Below are positions 18,587-27,998 of a stretch of 64,000 bases of DNA, piece after piece (positions within the stretch are counted from its first letter, which is position 1; each line of letters begins with the position of its first letter). The stretch is from NCBI GenBank assembly GCA_002709225.1, contig PAQH01000120.1, positions 1 to 64,000 on the forward strand. The letters are read 5' to 3'. The notes below the pieces were generated by a model. It searched no databases, had not been told where the DNA came from, and worked only from the letters and a program-made list of their open reading frames with translations. The DNA is from Planctomycetaceae bacterium (GTDB lineage Bacteria > Planctomycetota > Planctomycetia > Pirellulales > Pirellulaceae). The position numbers and the translations under genes were made by a program.

Positions 18587-19627
18587 ATGTTTCGCAACAT
18601 CGTGGCGATGTGGATCGTCCTGAATGCAGCACAGACAGCGCGCATACACGCCCAGGACGCCTACGAGCTAAAGATCCCTCTCGGCCTCAAGGCAATGAAA
18701 CTGCCTGCGGACAACCCGCTAACCGCCGCGAAGATCTCGCTGGGAAAACAACTCTATTTTGACAAGCGGCTTTCGATCGATAACACCGTCTCGTGCGCCA
18801 GCTGCCACGACCCTCAAAAGGGTTGGTCCAATGGGACCCCGTTTGCGACTGGCGTCCGCAATCAGGTTGGGGGACGGAGTGCACCTTCGATCATCAACGC
18901 GGGCTACCAAACACGCGCAACTTTCTGGGACGGCCGCGCTGCCCAAACAAAGCGGCGTTCCAACAACGCCCTGGAAGCCCAAGCTTTGGGGCCAATACAG
19001 AATCCCATTGAAATGGATATGAAATTGGAGACCTTAATCCCGAAGTTGAACAAGATCGAAGGCTATCGCAAACAGTTTCAGGCTGTCTTCGGCACTGACG
19101 CTACTGCCGACGGAGTCGCCAAAGCCATTGCCTCTTTTGAACGTACAGTGCTAAGTGGAAACGCTCCATACGACCGGTATAAAGCCGGTGATAAAGACGC
19201 CCTTTCGGAAGCAGCTCAACGAGGGCGACGTGTCTTTTTCAACAAAGCCAATTGCAGTGCCTGCCATATCGGCGGCAACTTTACCGACAACGGCTACCAT
19301 AACATTGGAATTGGTACGGACCAGGACAAACCAGATCCTGGTAGAGTTGCGGTCAGTAAACTTGAGGGGGATACCGCGGCATTCAAGACTCCTACACTCC
19401 GTGAAATCGCCCGCAGCGCGCCTTACATGCACGATGGCCGGTTCAAAACACTTGAAGAGGTGGTGAATTTTTATGACAAAGGTGGAATCAAGAATCCTCA
19501 GTTAGACGAAGAGCTTTATCCACTAAAATTGTCCGATCAGGACAAAGCGGACCTTGTGGTCTTTCTGAAGGAGGGCTTAAGCAGTCCTGAATACCCTGAT
19601 ACCAAACCACCTAAGTTGCCTGAATAA
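18587..19627 (+). CDS. Di-haem cytochrome c peroxidase family protein
   Basis: A 346-residue exported cytochrome c peroxidase/MauG-family protein. The ATG at 18587 has aggag 8 bases upstream and yields a signal peptide (MFRNIVAMWIVLNAAQ...ARIHAQ). Haem site 1 is VSCASCHDPQKGWS and haem site 2 is CSACHIGGNFTDNGYH. AFKTPTLREIARSAPYMHDGRF near the C-terminus carries the Met/His ligand region typical of the family. It acts in the periplasm, reducing H2O2 with electrons from small cytochromes, or as a MauG-like oxidase. The downstream beta-propeller gene (86 bp gap) is likely co-transcribed. Confidence 0.93.
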   Translation: MFRNIVAMWIVLNAAQTARIHAQDAYELKIPLGLKAMKLPADNPLTAAKISLGKQLYFDKRLSIDNTVSCASCHDPQKGWSNGTPFATGVRNQVGGRSAPSIINAGYQTRATFWDGRAAQTKRRSNNALEAQALGPIQNPIEMDMKLETLIPKLNKIEGYRKQFQAVFGTDATADGVAKAIASFERTVLSGNAPYDRYKAGDKDALSEAAQRGRRVFFNKANCSACHIGGNFTDNGYHNIGIGTDQDKPDPGRVAVSKLEGDTAAFKTPTLREIARSAPYMHDGRFKTLEEVVNFYDKGGIKNPQLDEELYPLKLSDQDKADLVVFLKEGLSSPEYPDTKPPKLPE

Positions 19628-19712
19628 GCTTTCGCTACAAATTCCCTGTCGCGCCTCAGCGGCGCAACGCTTGACCCTGAAACCTACTTGCTCATCTCGA
19701 GGAGACCGAACG

Positions 19713-20762
19713 GTGAGACTACTTTCTTTTCCCAGTCTGGCAATCTTGTCCCTTTTATGGATCTCGGCGGTGCGTGCCGACCATCACGTTGAAACGGTTC
19801 TAGATGGGCTCAACAACCCATGTGGAGTTGCTATTCAACCCGAAACGGGTGATGTATTCGTTGCTGACAGCGCCGCGGGTAAAGTCGTCCGTGTCAAGGA
19901 TGGCAAAGCCAGCGACGTCATCGTTGAATTCCCGCTTGGCTCCTATGGCAAAGGTCCGAAGTTTGCCATCGGCCCCTTGGGCCTCCTATTCCTTGATAAG
20001 AACACACTGGTTGTCGGTGGCGGCGGTGCTGCTGATGGCGAAGAGCTCCTCAGTGTCTTCACGATTGGTGATGCCGGCGCGGACGCCAAGAAGGCAGATG
20101 CCGCGGAACAAACGTTCAAACTCGAAGGCAAAGACGAACTCAAGGGCGAGGGCAATTTCTACGCACTTACCCGAACCGAGACCCATGTCTACGTCACCTG
20201 CAACGGCGACGACACCAAGGGGTGGGTTGCTCGGGCAGCTATCAAAGATGGCAACCGCTTGGAAAACTACGAACGCTACCTCGCTACCAAAGAAGCGACC
20301 GAGGTTGACGCCCCCGTGGGAATCGCCACTTCACCCGACGATGCTTCCTCCAAATTCATCGTCGTCGGCCAGATGGGAGAGATTAACCAGGAAGGCGACT
20401 CGCTCCTGACGTTTTACAGCGAAGACAAGAAGATGCTGCTCAACCTGGAAACGGGTTTGAACGACATTACCGCCCTGGCCTACAGCACCAAAGCCCGCGG
20501 ATCACGTAAGCAACTATACGCCCTCGATTTTAGCTGGCTCGACACAAAGCAAGGCGGAATCTTCCGTCTTGTCGACGATGGAAAAGGTGGTGTCCAGGCC
20601 AAGAAAATCGCCGGGCTGGACAAGCCAACCGCCATGGCTTTCGGCGCGGACGGGGTGCTTTACGTCACCGTGATCGGCACGAAGGAGGAAGGCGCGGAGA
20701 AAGAGGCTGGCAAACTGCTCAAGATTGCCGCCGACTCGGTTGATGGAGAAGTGGCCGAGTAA
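19713..20762 (+). CDS. Secreted SMP-30/NHL-like beta-propeller protein
   Basis: I place the start at the GTG at 19713. gaggag lies 8 bases upstream, and the protein then begins directly with a signal peptide (residues 2-20 RLLSFPSLAILSLLWISAV, cleaved near RAD). The 349-residue product has repeated propeller-blade phrases such as NPCGVAIQPETGDVFVADS, GVAIxP/GIATSPDD and PTAMAFGADGVLYVTVIG, resembling NHL or SMP-30 propellers. No enzyme residues can be assigned with confidence. It follows the di-haem peroxidase gene closely and is ended by a strong terminator at 20807. It may be an extracytoplasmic binding or lactonase-like protein; the activity is unknown. Confidence 0.85.
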   Translation: MRLLSFPSLAILSLLWISAVRADHHVETVLDGLNNPCGVAIQPETGDVFVADSAAGKVVRVKDGKASDVIVEFPLGSYGKGPKFAIGPLGLLFLDKNTLVVGGGGAADGEELLSVFTIGDAGADAKKADAAEQTFKLEGKDELKGEGNFYALTRTETHVYVTCNGDDTKGWVARAAIKDGNRLENYERYLATKEATEVDAPVGIATSPDDASSKFIVVGQMGEINQEGDSLLTFYSEDKKMLLNLETGLNDITALAYSTKARGSRKQLYALDFSWLDTKQGGIFRLVDDGKGGVQAKKIAGLDKPTAMAFGADGVLYVTVIGTKEEGAEKEAGKLLKIAADSVDGEVAE

Positions 20763-21069
20763 TTGTGCGACAAACTCGCATTGTCGTCGACCAGTACAGT
20801 ACTTCGAAACCGGCTACCATGACTGGTAGCCGGTTTTTTTTGGTTCCCGCTTGCCGTGGTCACACACTCTTGCCCCGTTTGTCTTTTTGCCAGCCCGTCT
20901 ATCGCTGCTATCTGACCGCCATTTTGCCAGCTCATTGCCCCTCTAGTTCGGTTTCATCGTCCTCTGGACCTAGTTGGCTTGCGCGTGATTCCCAGTTTTC
21001 ATATCAGGGTTTCGGCGAAGGTATGCCAACTCCGTATTCCTGCTGTTTCACATCTGCCACCTACTCGTT
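20763..21069. other. Intergenic region, 307 bp
   Basis: The first 80 bp hold the terminator described at 20807-20842. The rest is pyrimidine-rich (many ttg/ctg runs) and leads into the PQQ-repeat gene. No additional coding signal or RNA gene is seen. Confidence 0.5.
20807..20842 (+). terminator. Rho-independent terminator after the beta-propeller gene
   Basis: A perfect 13-bp stem (aaaccggctacca / tggtagccggttt) with a tetraloop is followed by a run of eight T. It lies 45 bp after the stop at 20762 and should end the peroxidase/propeller transcript. Confidence 0.95.
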
Positions 21070-22680
21070 ATGACAAACACACCAGAATTCGATTCACCGG
21101 ATGACAAACGGGGCAAGGGGTTCCCTTGGTTGCGAAAACACCTCTGGATCCCGCTGACGATCGCGGGTGTGACCATTGGCGTACGCGCAGTGTCTGGCGA
21201 TTTCGACTCGGCCTGGGCAACCGTGACATGCTTGATTCTAGGCGTCATCAGTGCGGCAACGCTGCTGTCCAAATGGCTCCGCAAAACCGTTACCGCTCGC
21301 CGCTGGTTGTCTTCTGTTACCGGCATGATATTGATCGTAGTACTACTCCTGAGTTTCCGTATCGATACTTTTTCAGGCAGCCTCTGGCCCAGATTCGAAC
21401 CACGCTGGCTGACTCCACACGACGAATCTCTTAACGCTCTGTCACCCACCGGCGAGACAATCGCCCTCTCGCGGACCACTGCTGTTGACTTCCCACAGTT
21501 CCTGGGGCCGCTGCGCGACAACTCAGTTTCCCATGTACGCTTGCACCCCGACTGGAACGCCAATCCACCGCGTCGCCTGTGGAAGCGTCCCGTCGGAGCT
21601 GGCTGGGGAGGATTCGCGGCTGTCAATGGATACGCCGTTACGATGGAACAACGCGGTCCAACGGAACTGGTCGTTTGCTACGACATCGAAACGGGTAAGC
21701 CGCATTGGTCACACGCCGAAGAAACCCGACACGCTTCACTCATGGGCGGTATTGGCCCACGCTCAACACCCACCATTGACCAGGGCCAGGTATTCACGCT
21801 TGGTGCCACAGGTCTCCTCCTTTGCCTTGATGGGGCCACCGGGAAGCCAATCTGGAAGTTTGATTTACTTGCACACTACGGCATTTCCCCCGCAGAAGAA
21901 TCCGCTGCGATTGCCTGGGGGCGTTCCGGATCCCCCCTGGTAACAAACGACCTTGTCATCATTCCAGCCGGCGGCTCGCGTCAGAAACGGGTTTCGCTGA
22001 TCGCCTTGAACCGCAACACTGGCCAAGTCGTCTGGGAAGGTGGCAACAGCCAGGTTAGTTACGCCTCACCCAGCCTGGCAACATTGGCGGGCGTGCCACA
22101 GATCTTGATCGTGAACGAAAGCACTGTTACTGCACATGCCCCCACCTCCGGGAAACTTTTGTGGTCACACCCCTGGGAGGGAGGCAGTAGTTCCAACGCC
22201 TCAGTTTCCCAAGCGTTCGCTGCGAGCGAAACGACGGTATTGCTATCGAAAGGCTATGGAATCGGCGCCGAGTTACTTCAGTTGAAACTGGATGACAACC
22301 AGCGGATCCAGGTCCGCTCACTTTGGGCAAGTTCACGCGTGCTGAAAACCAAGTTCACCAACGCCTGTCTGTACGAGGGGTACGCGTACGGATTATCGGA
22401 CGGTGTTCTTGAATGCGTGGAAATCAGCAGCGGTAGGCGCGCGTGGAAACGTGGTCGTTTTGGCCACGGGCAACTGCTCCGCGTAGGTACTCTACTTCTC
22501 GTGCAAGCTGAATCGGGGGAGATTTTTCTGCTCGAAGCCAATCCGCAACGCTTCCAACAACTCGGATCGATTCCGGCGCTTGCTGGACAAACGTGGAACA
22601 ACCTGTGCCTTTACGAAAACCGACTGCTGGCTCGCAATGCCCGCGAAGCGACTTGTTATGCACTCACTAATGAACCGTAG
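21070..22680 (+). CDS. Membrane-anchored PQQ-like beta-propeller protein
   Basis: A 536-residue protein. The N-terminal 100 residues hold about three transmembrane helices (PLTIAGVTIGVRAV, TVTCLILGVISAATLL, GMILIVVLLLSF). The extracytoplasmic part opens at about 140 with FPQFLGPLRDNSV, the FPQWRGPxRDG-like entry to planctomycete PQQ propellers. Blade phrases follow: TELVVCYDIETGKPHW, LLLCLDGATGKPIWKFD, LIALNRNTGQVVWEG, VTAHAPTSGKLLWSHPW. There are no PQQ-dehydrogenase catalytic residues, so it is most likely a binding or scaffold propeller like BamB. It stands alone downstream of a terminator and converges on the 3-hydroxyacyl-CoA dehydrogenase gene. Confidence 0.9.
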   Translation: MTNTPEFDSPDDKRGKGFPWLRKHLWIPLTIAGVTIGVRAVSGDFDSAWATVTCLILGVISAATLLSKWLRKTVTARRWLSSVTGMILIVVLLLSFRIDTFSGSLWPRFEPRWLTPHDESLNALSPTGETIALSRTTAVDFPQFLGPLRDNSVSHVRLHPDWNANPPRRLWKRPVGAGWGGFAAVNGYAVTMEQRGPTELVVCYDIETGKPHWSHAEETRHASLMGGIGPRSTPTIDQGQVFTLGATGLLLCLDGATGKPIWKFDLLAHYGISPAEESAAIAWGRSGSPLVTNDLVIIPAGGSRQKRVSLIALNRNTGQVVWEGGNSQVSYASPSLATLAGVPQILIVNESTVTAHAPTSGKLLWSHPWEGGSSSNASVSQAFAASETTVLLSKGYGIGAELLQLKLDDNQRIQVRSLWASSRVLKTKFTNACLYEGYAYGLSDGVLECVEISSGRRAWKRGRFGHGQLLRVGTLLLVQAESGEIFLLEANPQRFQQLGSIPALAGQTWNNLCLYENRLLARNAREATCYALTNEP

Positions 22681-22747
22681 CTAAACCCTTACCTCCGTTC
22701 ACTTGCTGTTGCTGCCAGGCCCCCGATTCCGAGACGCAATTCCATGG

Positions 22748-23707
22748 TCACGGTTCCTTCGGGTGCGAATCCTCTCGCGCCATTAAACGCAGCAATTCCA
22801 GATAACGCTGATCGCGTTCCACCTGCCTGGCGTGCAGTGTCTCAGATGTATAAGAGAAGATACCCTGTTTCGTTTTCGCGCCATAACACCCCCGCTCCAC
22901 CAGGGATGAAATAAGGTCCGGAAGTTGCTGATCGCTACGCAGATCTGGAACCAGATTACGATATACCGTACTCGTAATATCAAGCCCGGCAAAATCATTA
23001 ATCGCTAACGGACCCAGTGCCGCTAAACGCATACCCATACTGCCGCGAATCGCAGTATCCATTTCCTCCGCGGTCACCACACCTCGATCCACGAGGTCCC
23101 AAATTTCCCGGTACATCGCGATTTGGACTCGGTTGACCAAGAACCCTGGCAACTCGGATCTAATATGAACCGGCTGCTGCCCGATCTGCTTGAGCAGCTC
23201 CATCGTTCTTTCAACGGTAACTGGACTCGTCCGTGAACCTGGCACTACTTCCACCACCGGAATAATTTGCGGTGGATTAAACCAATGAGCCAAGACGGCT
23301 CTCTCAGGGTGGTTGAGGTGCGCGGCGCTCTGGGACACGGGAAAACTCGAGCTATTGCTCGCCAGGATCGCATCGGGTCGCGCCGCGCTCTCCATTTGCT
23401 GAAACACATCTCGTTTCGCATCGAGACATTCGTTAATCGCTTCGGTCGCCCAATAGACATCTGCCATCGTCTCAGGTAACGAGTCACATAGCTGAATTGC
23501 CTCTAATGTCGACGCCACCGCATCTTTCAACACCAATCCCATCTCCACCATCGGCGACAAATTGCTCCGTACGCGGTCGACCAAGGACTCGCAGAGTTCC
23601 TCCGATTCGTCGTAACAACGTACGTGATGTCCCGCCATGGCGAACCGCTGTACGATCCCATGTCCCATCGTTCCTAGCCCGATCACGGCGATAACCTGTC
23701 GATCCAT
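22748..23707 (-). CDS. 3-hydroxyacyl-CoA dehydrogenase family protein
   Basis: A 319-residue soluble NAD-dependent dehydrogenase. The Rossmann motif is VIGLGTMGHGIVQRFAMAGH. The catalytic region is SNSSSFPVSQ...HPERAVLAHWFNPPQIIPVVEVVPG, with the conserved His of the HAD family in LAHWFNPP. The C-terminal domain has PGFLVNRVQIAMYREIWDLVDRGV. It oxidises a 3-hydroxyacyl-CoA or related 3-hydroxy acid in fatty-acid or butyryl-CoA type pathways; the lack of a fused enoyl-CoA hydratase fits a stand-alone enzyme such as Hbd or lambda-crystallin/gulonate dehydrogenase. No neighbouring beta-oxidation gene is present. Confidence 0.92.
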   Translation of the reverse strand: MDRQVIAVIGLGTMGHGIVQRFAMAGHHVRCYDESEELCESLVDRVRSNLSPMVEMGLVLKDAVASTLEAIQLCDSLPETMADVYWATEAINECLDAKRDVFQQMESAARPDAILASNSSSFPVSQSAAHLNHPERAVLAHWFNPPQIIPVVEVVPGSRTSPVTVERTMELLKQIGQQPVHIRSELPGFLVNRVQIAMYREIWDLVDRGVVTAEEMDTAIRGSMGMRLAALGPLAINDFAGLDITSTVYRNLVPDLRSDQQLPDLISSLVERGCYGAKTKQGIFSYTSETLHARQVERDQRYLELLRLMAREDSHPKEP

Positions 23708-23994
23708 GGATTGTTTCCACCTACTGAGAAATAAGGATGCGGTGATTTCCGCTGAGATGTGGCCATCCTGCCGAAGGGCACGGCCGCCGTCAAGTTGCCG
23801 CTTGACGCCCCGCTGCGCCTCGTCATGATTAATTCATGTCCGAGGCACAACCGCCGTTGAATCCAGAGATCCCGGCTGAAGCCAATCAAGGGTAGTCAAC
23901 CAGCTGTACAGCCAGTACCAACCGATCATGAACGACGGCTACCTGTCCAGCCTACCCGTCTCCTGCCGGGGACTCGACTCGCACCGAGCTGCAC

Positions 23995-25461
23995 ATGACG
24001 CGATCACCAGCAACTGCTACCTCAACGGGCCTGGTCACGGACCTGTATCAATTGACGATGGCATACGCCTATTGGAAGCACGGGCTTGCGGAGCGGGAAG
24101 CGGTATTTCACCTCAGTTTTCGCGAGCAGCCGTTCGCAGGCTCGTTCTCCCTTTGCTGCGGACTCGACTCAGCTCTGGATTTCCTGACAAACTGGCGCTT
24201 TGATGCAACGGACCTGCATTACCTGGAGACGCTGACAGATCACACTGACAATCGTCTGTTTCCAAACGACTTCCTGGACTACTTGTCTGGCCTGCGCTAC
24301 ACCGGTGACATCGACGCCATTCCAGAAGGCACCATCGTCTTTCCGCACCAACCCCTCGTCAGGGTACGCGGACCACTGCTCGCCGCACAACTTATCGAAT
24401 CCGGCCTGCTGAATATCATCAATTACCAGACGTTGATCTGCACCAAAGCATCCCGTATCTGCCTGGCAGCAGCACCAACTACCGTGCTGGAATTCGGCCT
24501 CCGCCGGGCGCAGGGAATCGATGGCGCGCTTGCTGCGACACGCGCTTCGTACATCGGTGGCTGTCGTGCCACCTCAAGTTTGTGGGCAGGCAAACAATTG
24601 GGCATCCCAGTACGCGGCACCCATGCGCACAGCTGGGTGCTCGCGTTCGATGACGAACCGACGGCGTTTGCCGCTTTTGCTGAAGTCTATCCCGACAACT
24701 GTGTCTTTCTGGTAGACACCTTTGATACCTTGCAAGGTATTCAACACGCGATCCAAGTCGGCCAGCGTTTGCGGGCGACAGGCCACGACCTGGTCGGTAT
24801 ACGACTTGACTCCGGTGACCTCGGCACACTTAGTCACCAGGCCCGACAACTACTCGATCAGGCGAATTTCCATGAAACTGTGATCGTGGCAAGCAACGAC
24901 CTCGATGAACACGCGATTGCGCACTGGAAAAGCCAACAGGCACCGATCGGAATCTGGGGGGTCGGCACGCGTCTCGTTACAGCCTCCGACCAACCATCCC
25001 TGGGCGGTGTTTACAAGCTTTCTGCATTACGCACTTCCCAAGGAGAATGGCAACACAAACTTAAACGATCTGAAAACGACGAAAAACTCACGTTACCCGG
25101 CATGTTGCAAGTGCGACGCTACCATCGCAATGGCACACCACACGGTGATATGCTCTACGATGAACTAACCGAACAGAGCAACTGCGCTGTGCCGATGAAT
25201 GAAAACACTAAACCGATAGTCATGGACAAATCACTCGCAGCCGAAGAACTATTAACTCCCGTCATGCGCGCGGGGAGCGTCGTCACGCATTCTCCCAGCT
25301 TGCTCCAGCTGCAACAACGCACTCAAGACCAACTCACACTATTCGGAATTACAAGCTGGCAACACCGCGACCGCGGCAAATCCTACCATGTCACAACCGA
25401 GCGCAATTTCTTTGACCACACTCAGACACTTCTCCGCGCCGCAAAGGAAACTACCTCATGA
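23995..25461 (+). CDS. pncB: Nicotinate phosphoribosyltransferase
   Basis: A 488-residue type II phosphoribosyltransferase that makes nicotinate mononucleotide from nicotinate and PRPP in the Preiss-Handler pathway. Motifs: TDLYQLTMAYAYWKHG at the N-terminus, LLNIINYQTLICTKASRI, FGLRRAQGIDGALAATRASYIGG, RGTHAHSWV (the active-site His region) and GIRLDSGDLGTLSHQAR for phosphate binding. It overlaps nadE by the 4-base ATGA (25458-25461), so the two are translationally coupled. Together they carry nicotinate to NAD except for the adenylyl-transfer step (NadD), which is not in the window. Confidence 0.95.
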   Translation: MTRSPATATSTGLVTDLYQLTMAYAYWKHGLAEREAVFHLSFREQPFAGSFSLCCGLDSALDFLTNWRFDATDLHYLETLTDHTDNRLFPNDFLDYLSGLRYTGDIDAIPEGTIVFPHQPLVRVRGPLLAAQLIESGLLNIINYQTLICTKASRICLAAAPTTVLEFGLRRAQGIDGALAATRASYIGGCRATSSLWAGKQLGIPVRGTHAHSWVLAFDDEPTAFAAFAEVYPDNCVFLVDTFDTLQGIQHAIQVGQRLRATGHDLVGIRLDSGDLGTLSHQARQLLDQANFHETVIVASNDLDEHAIAHWKSQQAPIGIWGVGTRLVTASDQPSLGGVYKLSALRTSQGEWQHKLKRSENDEKLTLPGMLQVRRYHRNGTPHGDMLYDELTEQSNCAVPMNENTKPIVMDKSLAAEELLTPVMRAGSVVTHSPSLLQLQQRTQDQLTLFGITSWQHRDRGKSYHVTTERNFFDHTQTLLRAAKETTS

Positions 25462-27458
25462 AGTTTATTAAGGTAGCCGCAGCTGCGCTGAACCAAACCC
25501 CACTGGCATGGGACACGAACCAGACCCACATCTTGCAGGCGATCTCTGAGGCGCGCCAACAAGAAGCCAGTATTCTCTGCCTGCCCGAGATGTGTATTAC
25601 AGGGTATGGGTGCGAAGACGCATTCCATTCGTCTGCCGTACAAGCAGAAGCCATGCGTGTGCTGCTGGAGATTGCCCCACACACGGCGGGAATGATCGTT
25701 TCCCTGGGCCTACCCGTGCCGCACAGCGGTGGACTGTTCAACTGTGTCTGCTGCGTTGCCGACGGCACAATAAGGGGGTTTGTGGGGAAGCAAAACCTGG
25801 CCGGCGAGGGAATCCATTACGAACCACGCTGGTTCCAACCCTGGCCCGCTGGCGTTCGGGTGACGGTGCAAGCCGCTGGTCAAGATTACCCACTGGGAGA
25901 CCTCCTCTTCAATTGCGACGGTGTACTCCTGGGTTTTGAGATCTGCGAAGATGCCTGGGTCGCCCAGCGCCCCGGAGCCGAACTGGCCTCACGTGGTGTC
26001 GACATTATCCTCAATCCCAGTGCCAGCCACTTTGCTTTTGGCAAGAATGACATCCGTAAACGTTTTGTGCTGGAAGGCTCCAGAGCATTTCACGCAGGCT
26101 ACATCTACGTAAACCTACTTGGCAATGAAGCCGGCAGAGCGATCTACGACGGCGGAGCAATGATTGCCAACGACGGCCAGTTGAAAGCGCAGGGCCCCCG
26201 TTTTTCATTTTCCGACGTATGCCTGACAACGGCCGTCCTCGATGTCGACGAGGCACGCATGAACCGCACACGGGCGGGTCATCTGCAAGCTCGTCTGGAG
26301 CAGGAATCCGCGGGCCAGGTAAACTGCCCGTTTACCTTTCCTGCCGCGAGTCCAATACCGCCGAAGCCCCGCGTCGCGCCCTATGATTGCGGACCGCATG
26401 TCAAGGAGGAATCCTTTACACACGCCGTCTCACTCGCCCTCTTTGACTACCTCCGCAAGAGTCATTCCCGTGGATTCATTGTCTCACTCAGTGGCGGCGC
26501 TGATTCGACCGCGGTCGCCTTGCTGTGTGGGACGATGGTTCAGTTTGGAACGCGTGAACTGGGTGTCGCCGCGTTTCGCGATAAGATCGCCTACCTGCAA
26601 AACGCAGAGCATGTGGATTCCGTTGACGCGCTTATCGGAGAATTGCTTACCTGTGTCTATCAGTCCACTCGCAACAGCTCCGATACGACACGGTCCGCAG
26701 CACGCTCGGTGGCAGCGAGTATCGGTGCGACATTTATTGAATGGGATGTCGACGCGCTCGTGCAAGACTATATCCAATTGATTTCCGGCGCACTCCGACG
26801 CGATCTTACCTGGGACAAGGATGACCTGGCCCTACAGAACATCCAAGCACGGGTCCGAGGCCCGGGAGTCTGGATGCTCGCAAATCTACAAGGAGCGCTG
26901 CTGCTGGCCACCAGTAACCGGAGTGAAGCCGCTGTTGGATACGCGACCATGGATGGAGATACCTGCGGCGGCTTGTCCCCGATCGCCGGCATTGACAAGG
27001 CGTTTCTGCGACATTGGCTGCAATGGATGGAAACGACAGGCCCTGCTGACCTGGGTGCCCTGCCATCGCTGTCCGCCGTTACGAACCAACAACCGACCGC
27101 CGAATTGCGGCCCTTGGCTGCCCACCAAACCGATGAAGCCGACCTGATGCCTTATGAAGTGCTGGATGCGATCGAACGGGCCGCCATCCGAGATAAACAT
27201 TCCCCTGCCGAAGCCTGGCGTCTCCTACAGGTGCATTTCCCGAACTACACACCGCATCAACTAGGAAAATGGACAGACCGTTTCTACCGCCTGTGGTGCC
27301 GCAACCAATGGAAACGCGAGCGGTACGCGCCTTCTTTTCATCTCGATGACGAAAACCTCGATCCCAAGACGTGGTGCCGTTTCCCCATCTTGTCAGGTGG
27401 ATTCGAACGAGAATTAACGCAATTGAAAGAACTGATCAGCAACGACTCGCGAGAGTAG
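25458..27458 (+). CDS. nadE: Glutamine-dependent NAD+ synthase
   Basis: A 666-residue two-domain enzyme that amidates nicotinate adenine dinucleotide to NAD+ using glutamine. The N-terminal nitrilase-type glutaminase (about 1-290) shows LPEMCITGYGCEDAF (catalytic Glu44), VGKQNLAGEGIHYE (Lys) and GFEICEDAW (Cys nucleophile). The C-terminal synthetase (about 310-660) has the ATP pyrophosphatase P-loop SLSGGADSTAVALL, NIQARVRGPGVWMLANLQGALLLATSNRSE and the TMDGDTCGGLSPIAGIDK loop. All key residues are present. The start overlaps the pncB stop (ATGA). Cytoplasmic. Confidence 0.96.
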   Translation: MKFIKVAAAALNQTPLAWDTNQTHILQAISEARQQEASILCLPEMCITGYGCEDAFHSSAVQAEAMRVLLEIAPHTAGMIVSLGLPVPHSGGLFNCVCCVADGTIRGFVGKQNLAGEGIHYEPRWFQPWPAGVRVTVQAAGQDYPLGDLLFNCDGVLLGFEICEDAWVAQRPGAELASRGVDIILNPSASHFAFGKNDIRKRFVLEGSRAFHAGYIYVNLLGNEAGRAIYDGGAMIANDGQLKAQGPRFSFSDVCLTTAVLDVDEARMNRTRAGHLQARLEQESAGQVNCPFTFPAASPIPPKPRVAPYDCGPHVKEESFTHAVSLALFDYLRKSHSRGFIVSLSGGADSTAVALLCGTMVQFGTRELGVAAFRDKIAYLQNAEHVDSVDALIGELLTCVYQSTRNSSDTTRSAARSVAASIGATFIEWDVDALVQDYIQLISGALRRDLTWDKDDLALQNIQARVRGPGVWMLANLQGALLLATSNRSEAAVGYATMDGDTCGGLSPIAGIDKAFLRHWLQWMETTGPADLGALPSLSAVTNQQPTAELRPLAAHQTDEADLMPYEVLDAIERAAIRDKHSPAEAWRLLQVHFPNYTPHQLGKWTDRFYRLWCRNQWKRERYAPSFHLDDENLDPKTWCRFPILSGGFERELTQLKELISNDSRE

Positions 27459-27560
27459 TACACAGTAAAACCGAGTGGTACATCTCCAGGGACGACCGCT
27501 ACTCGGGATAGAGGCACACCGCTGCCTTGCCTACTTCGTTACTTCCATGACGTTGCTGCA

Positions 27561-27962
27561 TCACTCGCCAACTCGTCCCCGCGGCTGCCGGTGCACGGAC
27601 ATCTCGGTCGGCTGGAGCACGTTTCGCAGATGCGCCAAGGCGGCAGCTGGATCCGGCATGCCACATGAAAACACATCGATTGCTGCGTATTCGTGTTCGG
27701 GATAAGTGTGGATCGCAGCATGCGATTCGGACAATAACACCAGCGCCGTCACACCGGACTCCTCACCAGGAAATTTATGGCTGCAATGCGACAACACATT
27801 AAAATCGGCCTTGCGCAATGCTTCAAGCAAACAATCGACGATCGCCTGTTCCTCGGTCAACAATTCGGGCCGAATCCCAAATAGATCGGCGACCAGGTGC
27901 ATCCCCACAAGAGGCAACGAACTGCGGGCAACCGTGCGCATCGAATTATCCGTTATCGCCAT
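27561..27962 (-). CDS. speD: S-adenosylmethionine decarboxylase proenzyme
   Basis: A 133-residue class 1b (short prokaryotic) AdoMetDC that provides decarboxylated SAM, the aminopropyl donor for spermidine-type polyamines. The self-processing site is in LLSESHAAIHTYPEH; cleavage between Glu79 and Ser80 would generate the pyruvoyl group. The active-site Cys lies in IDVFSCGM and the substrate region in LVADLFGI. It is the last gene of the minus-strand operon that also encodes a membrane-fused aminopropyltransferase (31927-33429), a K+ channel, DUF350 and DUF4178, with a 36-bp gap to the channel gene. No ornithine or arginine decarboxylase is present, so the amine acceptor must come from elsewhere. 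Confidence 0.95.
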   Translation of the reverse strand: MAITDNSMRTVARSSLPLVGMHLVADLFGIRPELLTEEQAIVDCLLEALRKADFNVLSHCSHKFPGEESGVTALVLLSESHAAIHTYPEHEYAAIDVFSCGMPDPAAALAHLRNVLQPTEMSVHRQPRGRVGE

Positions 27963-27998
27963 CCTGCTACCGTCCTGTTCAAAGCATTACGAACCATA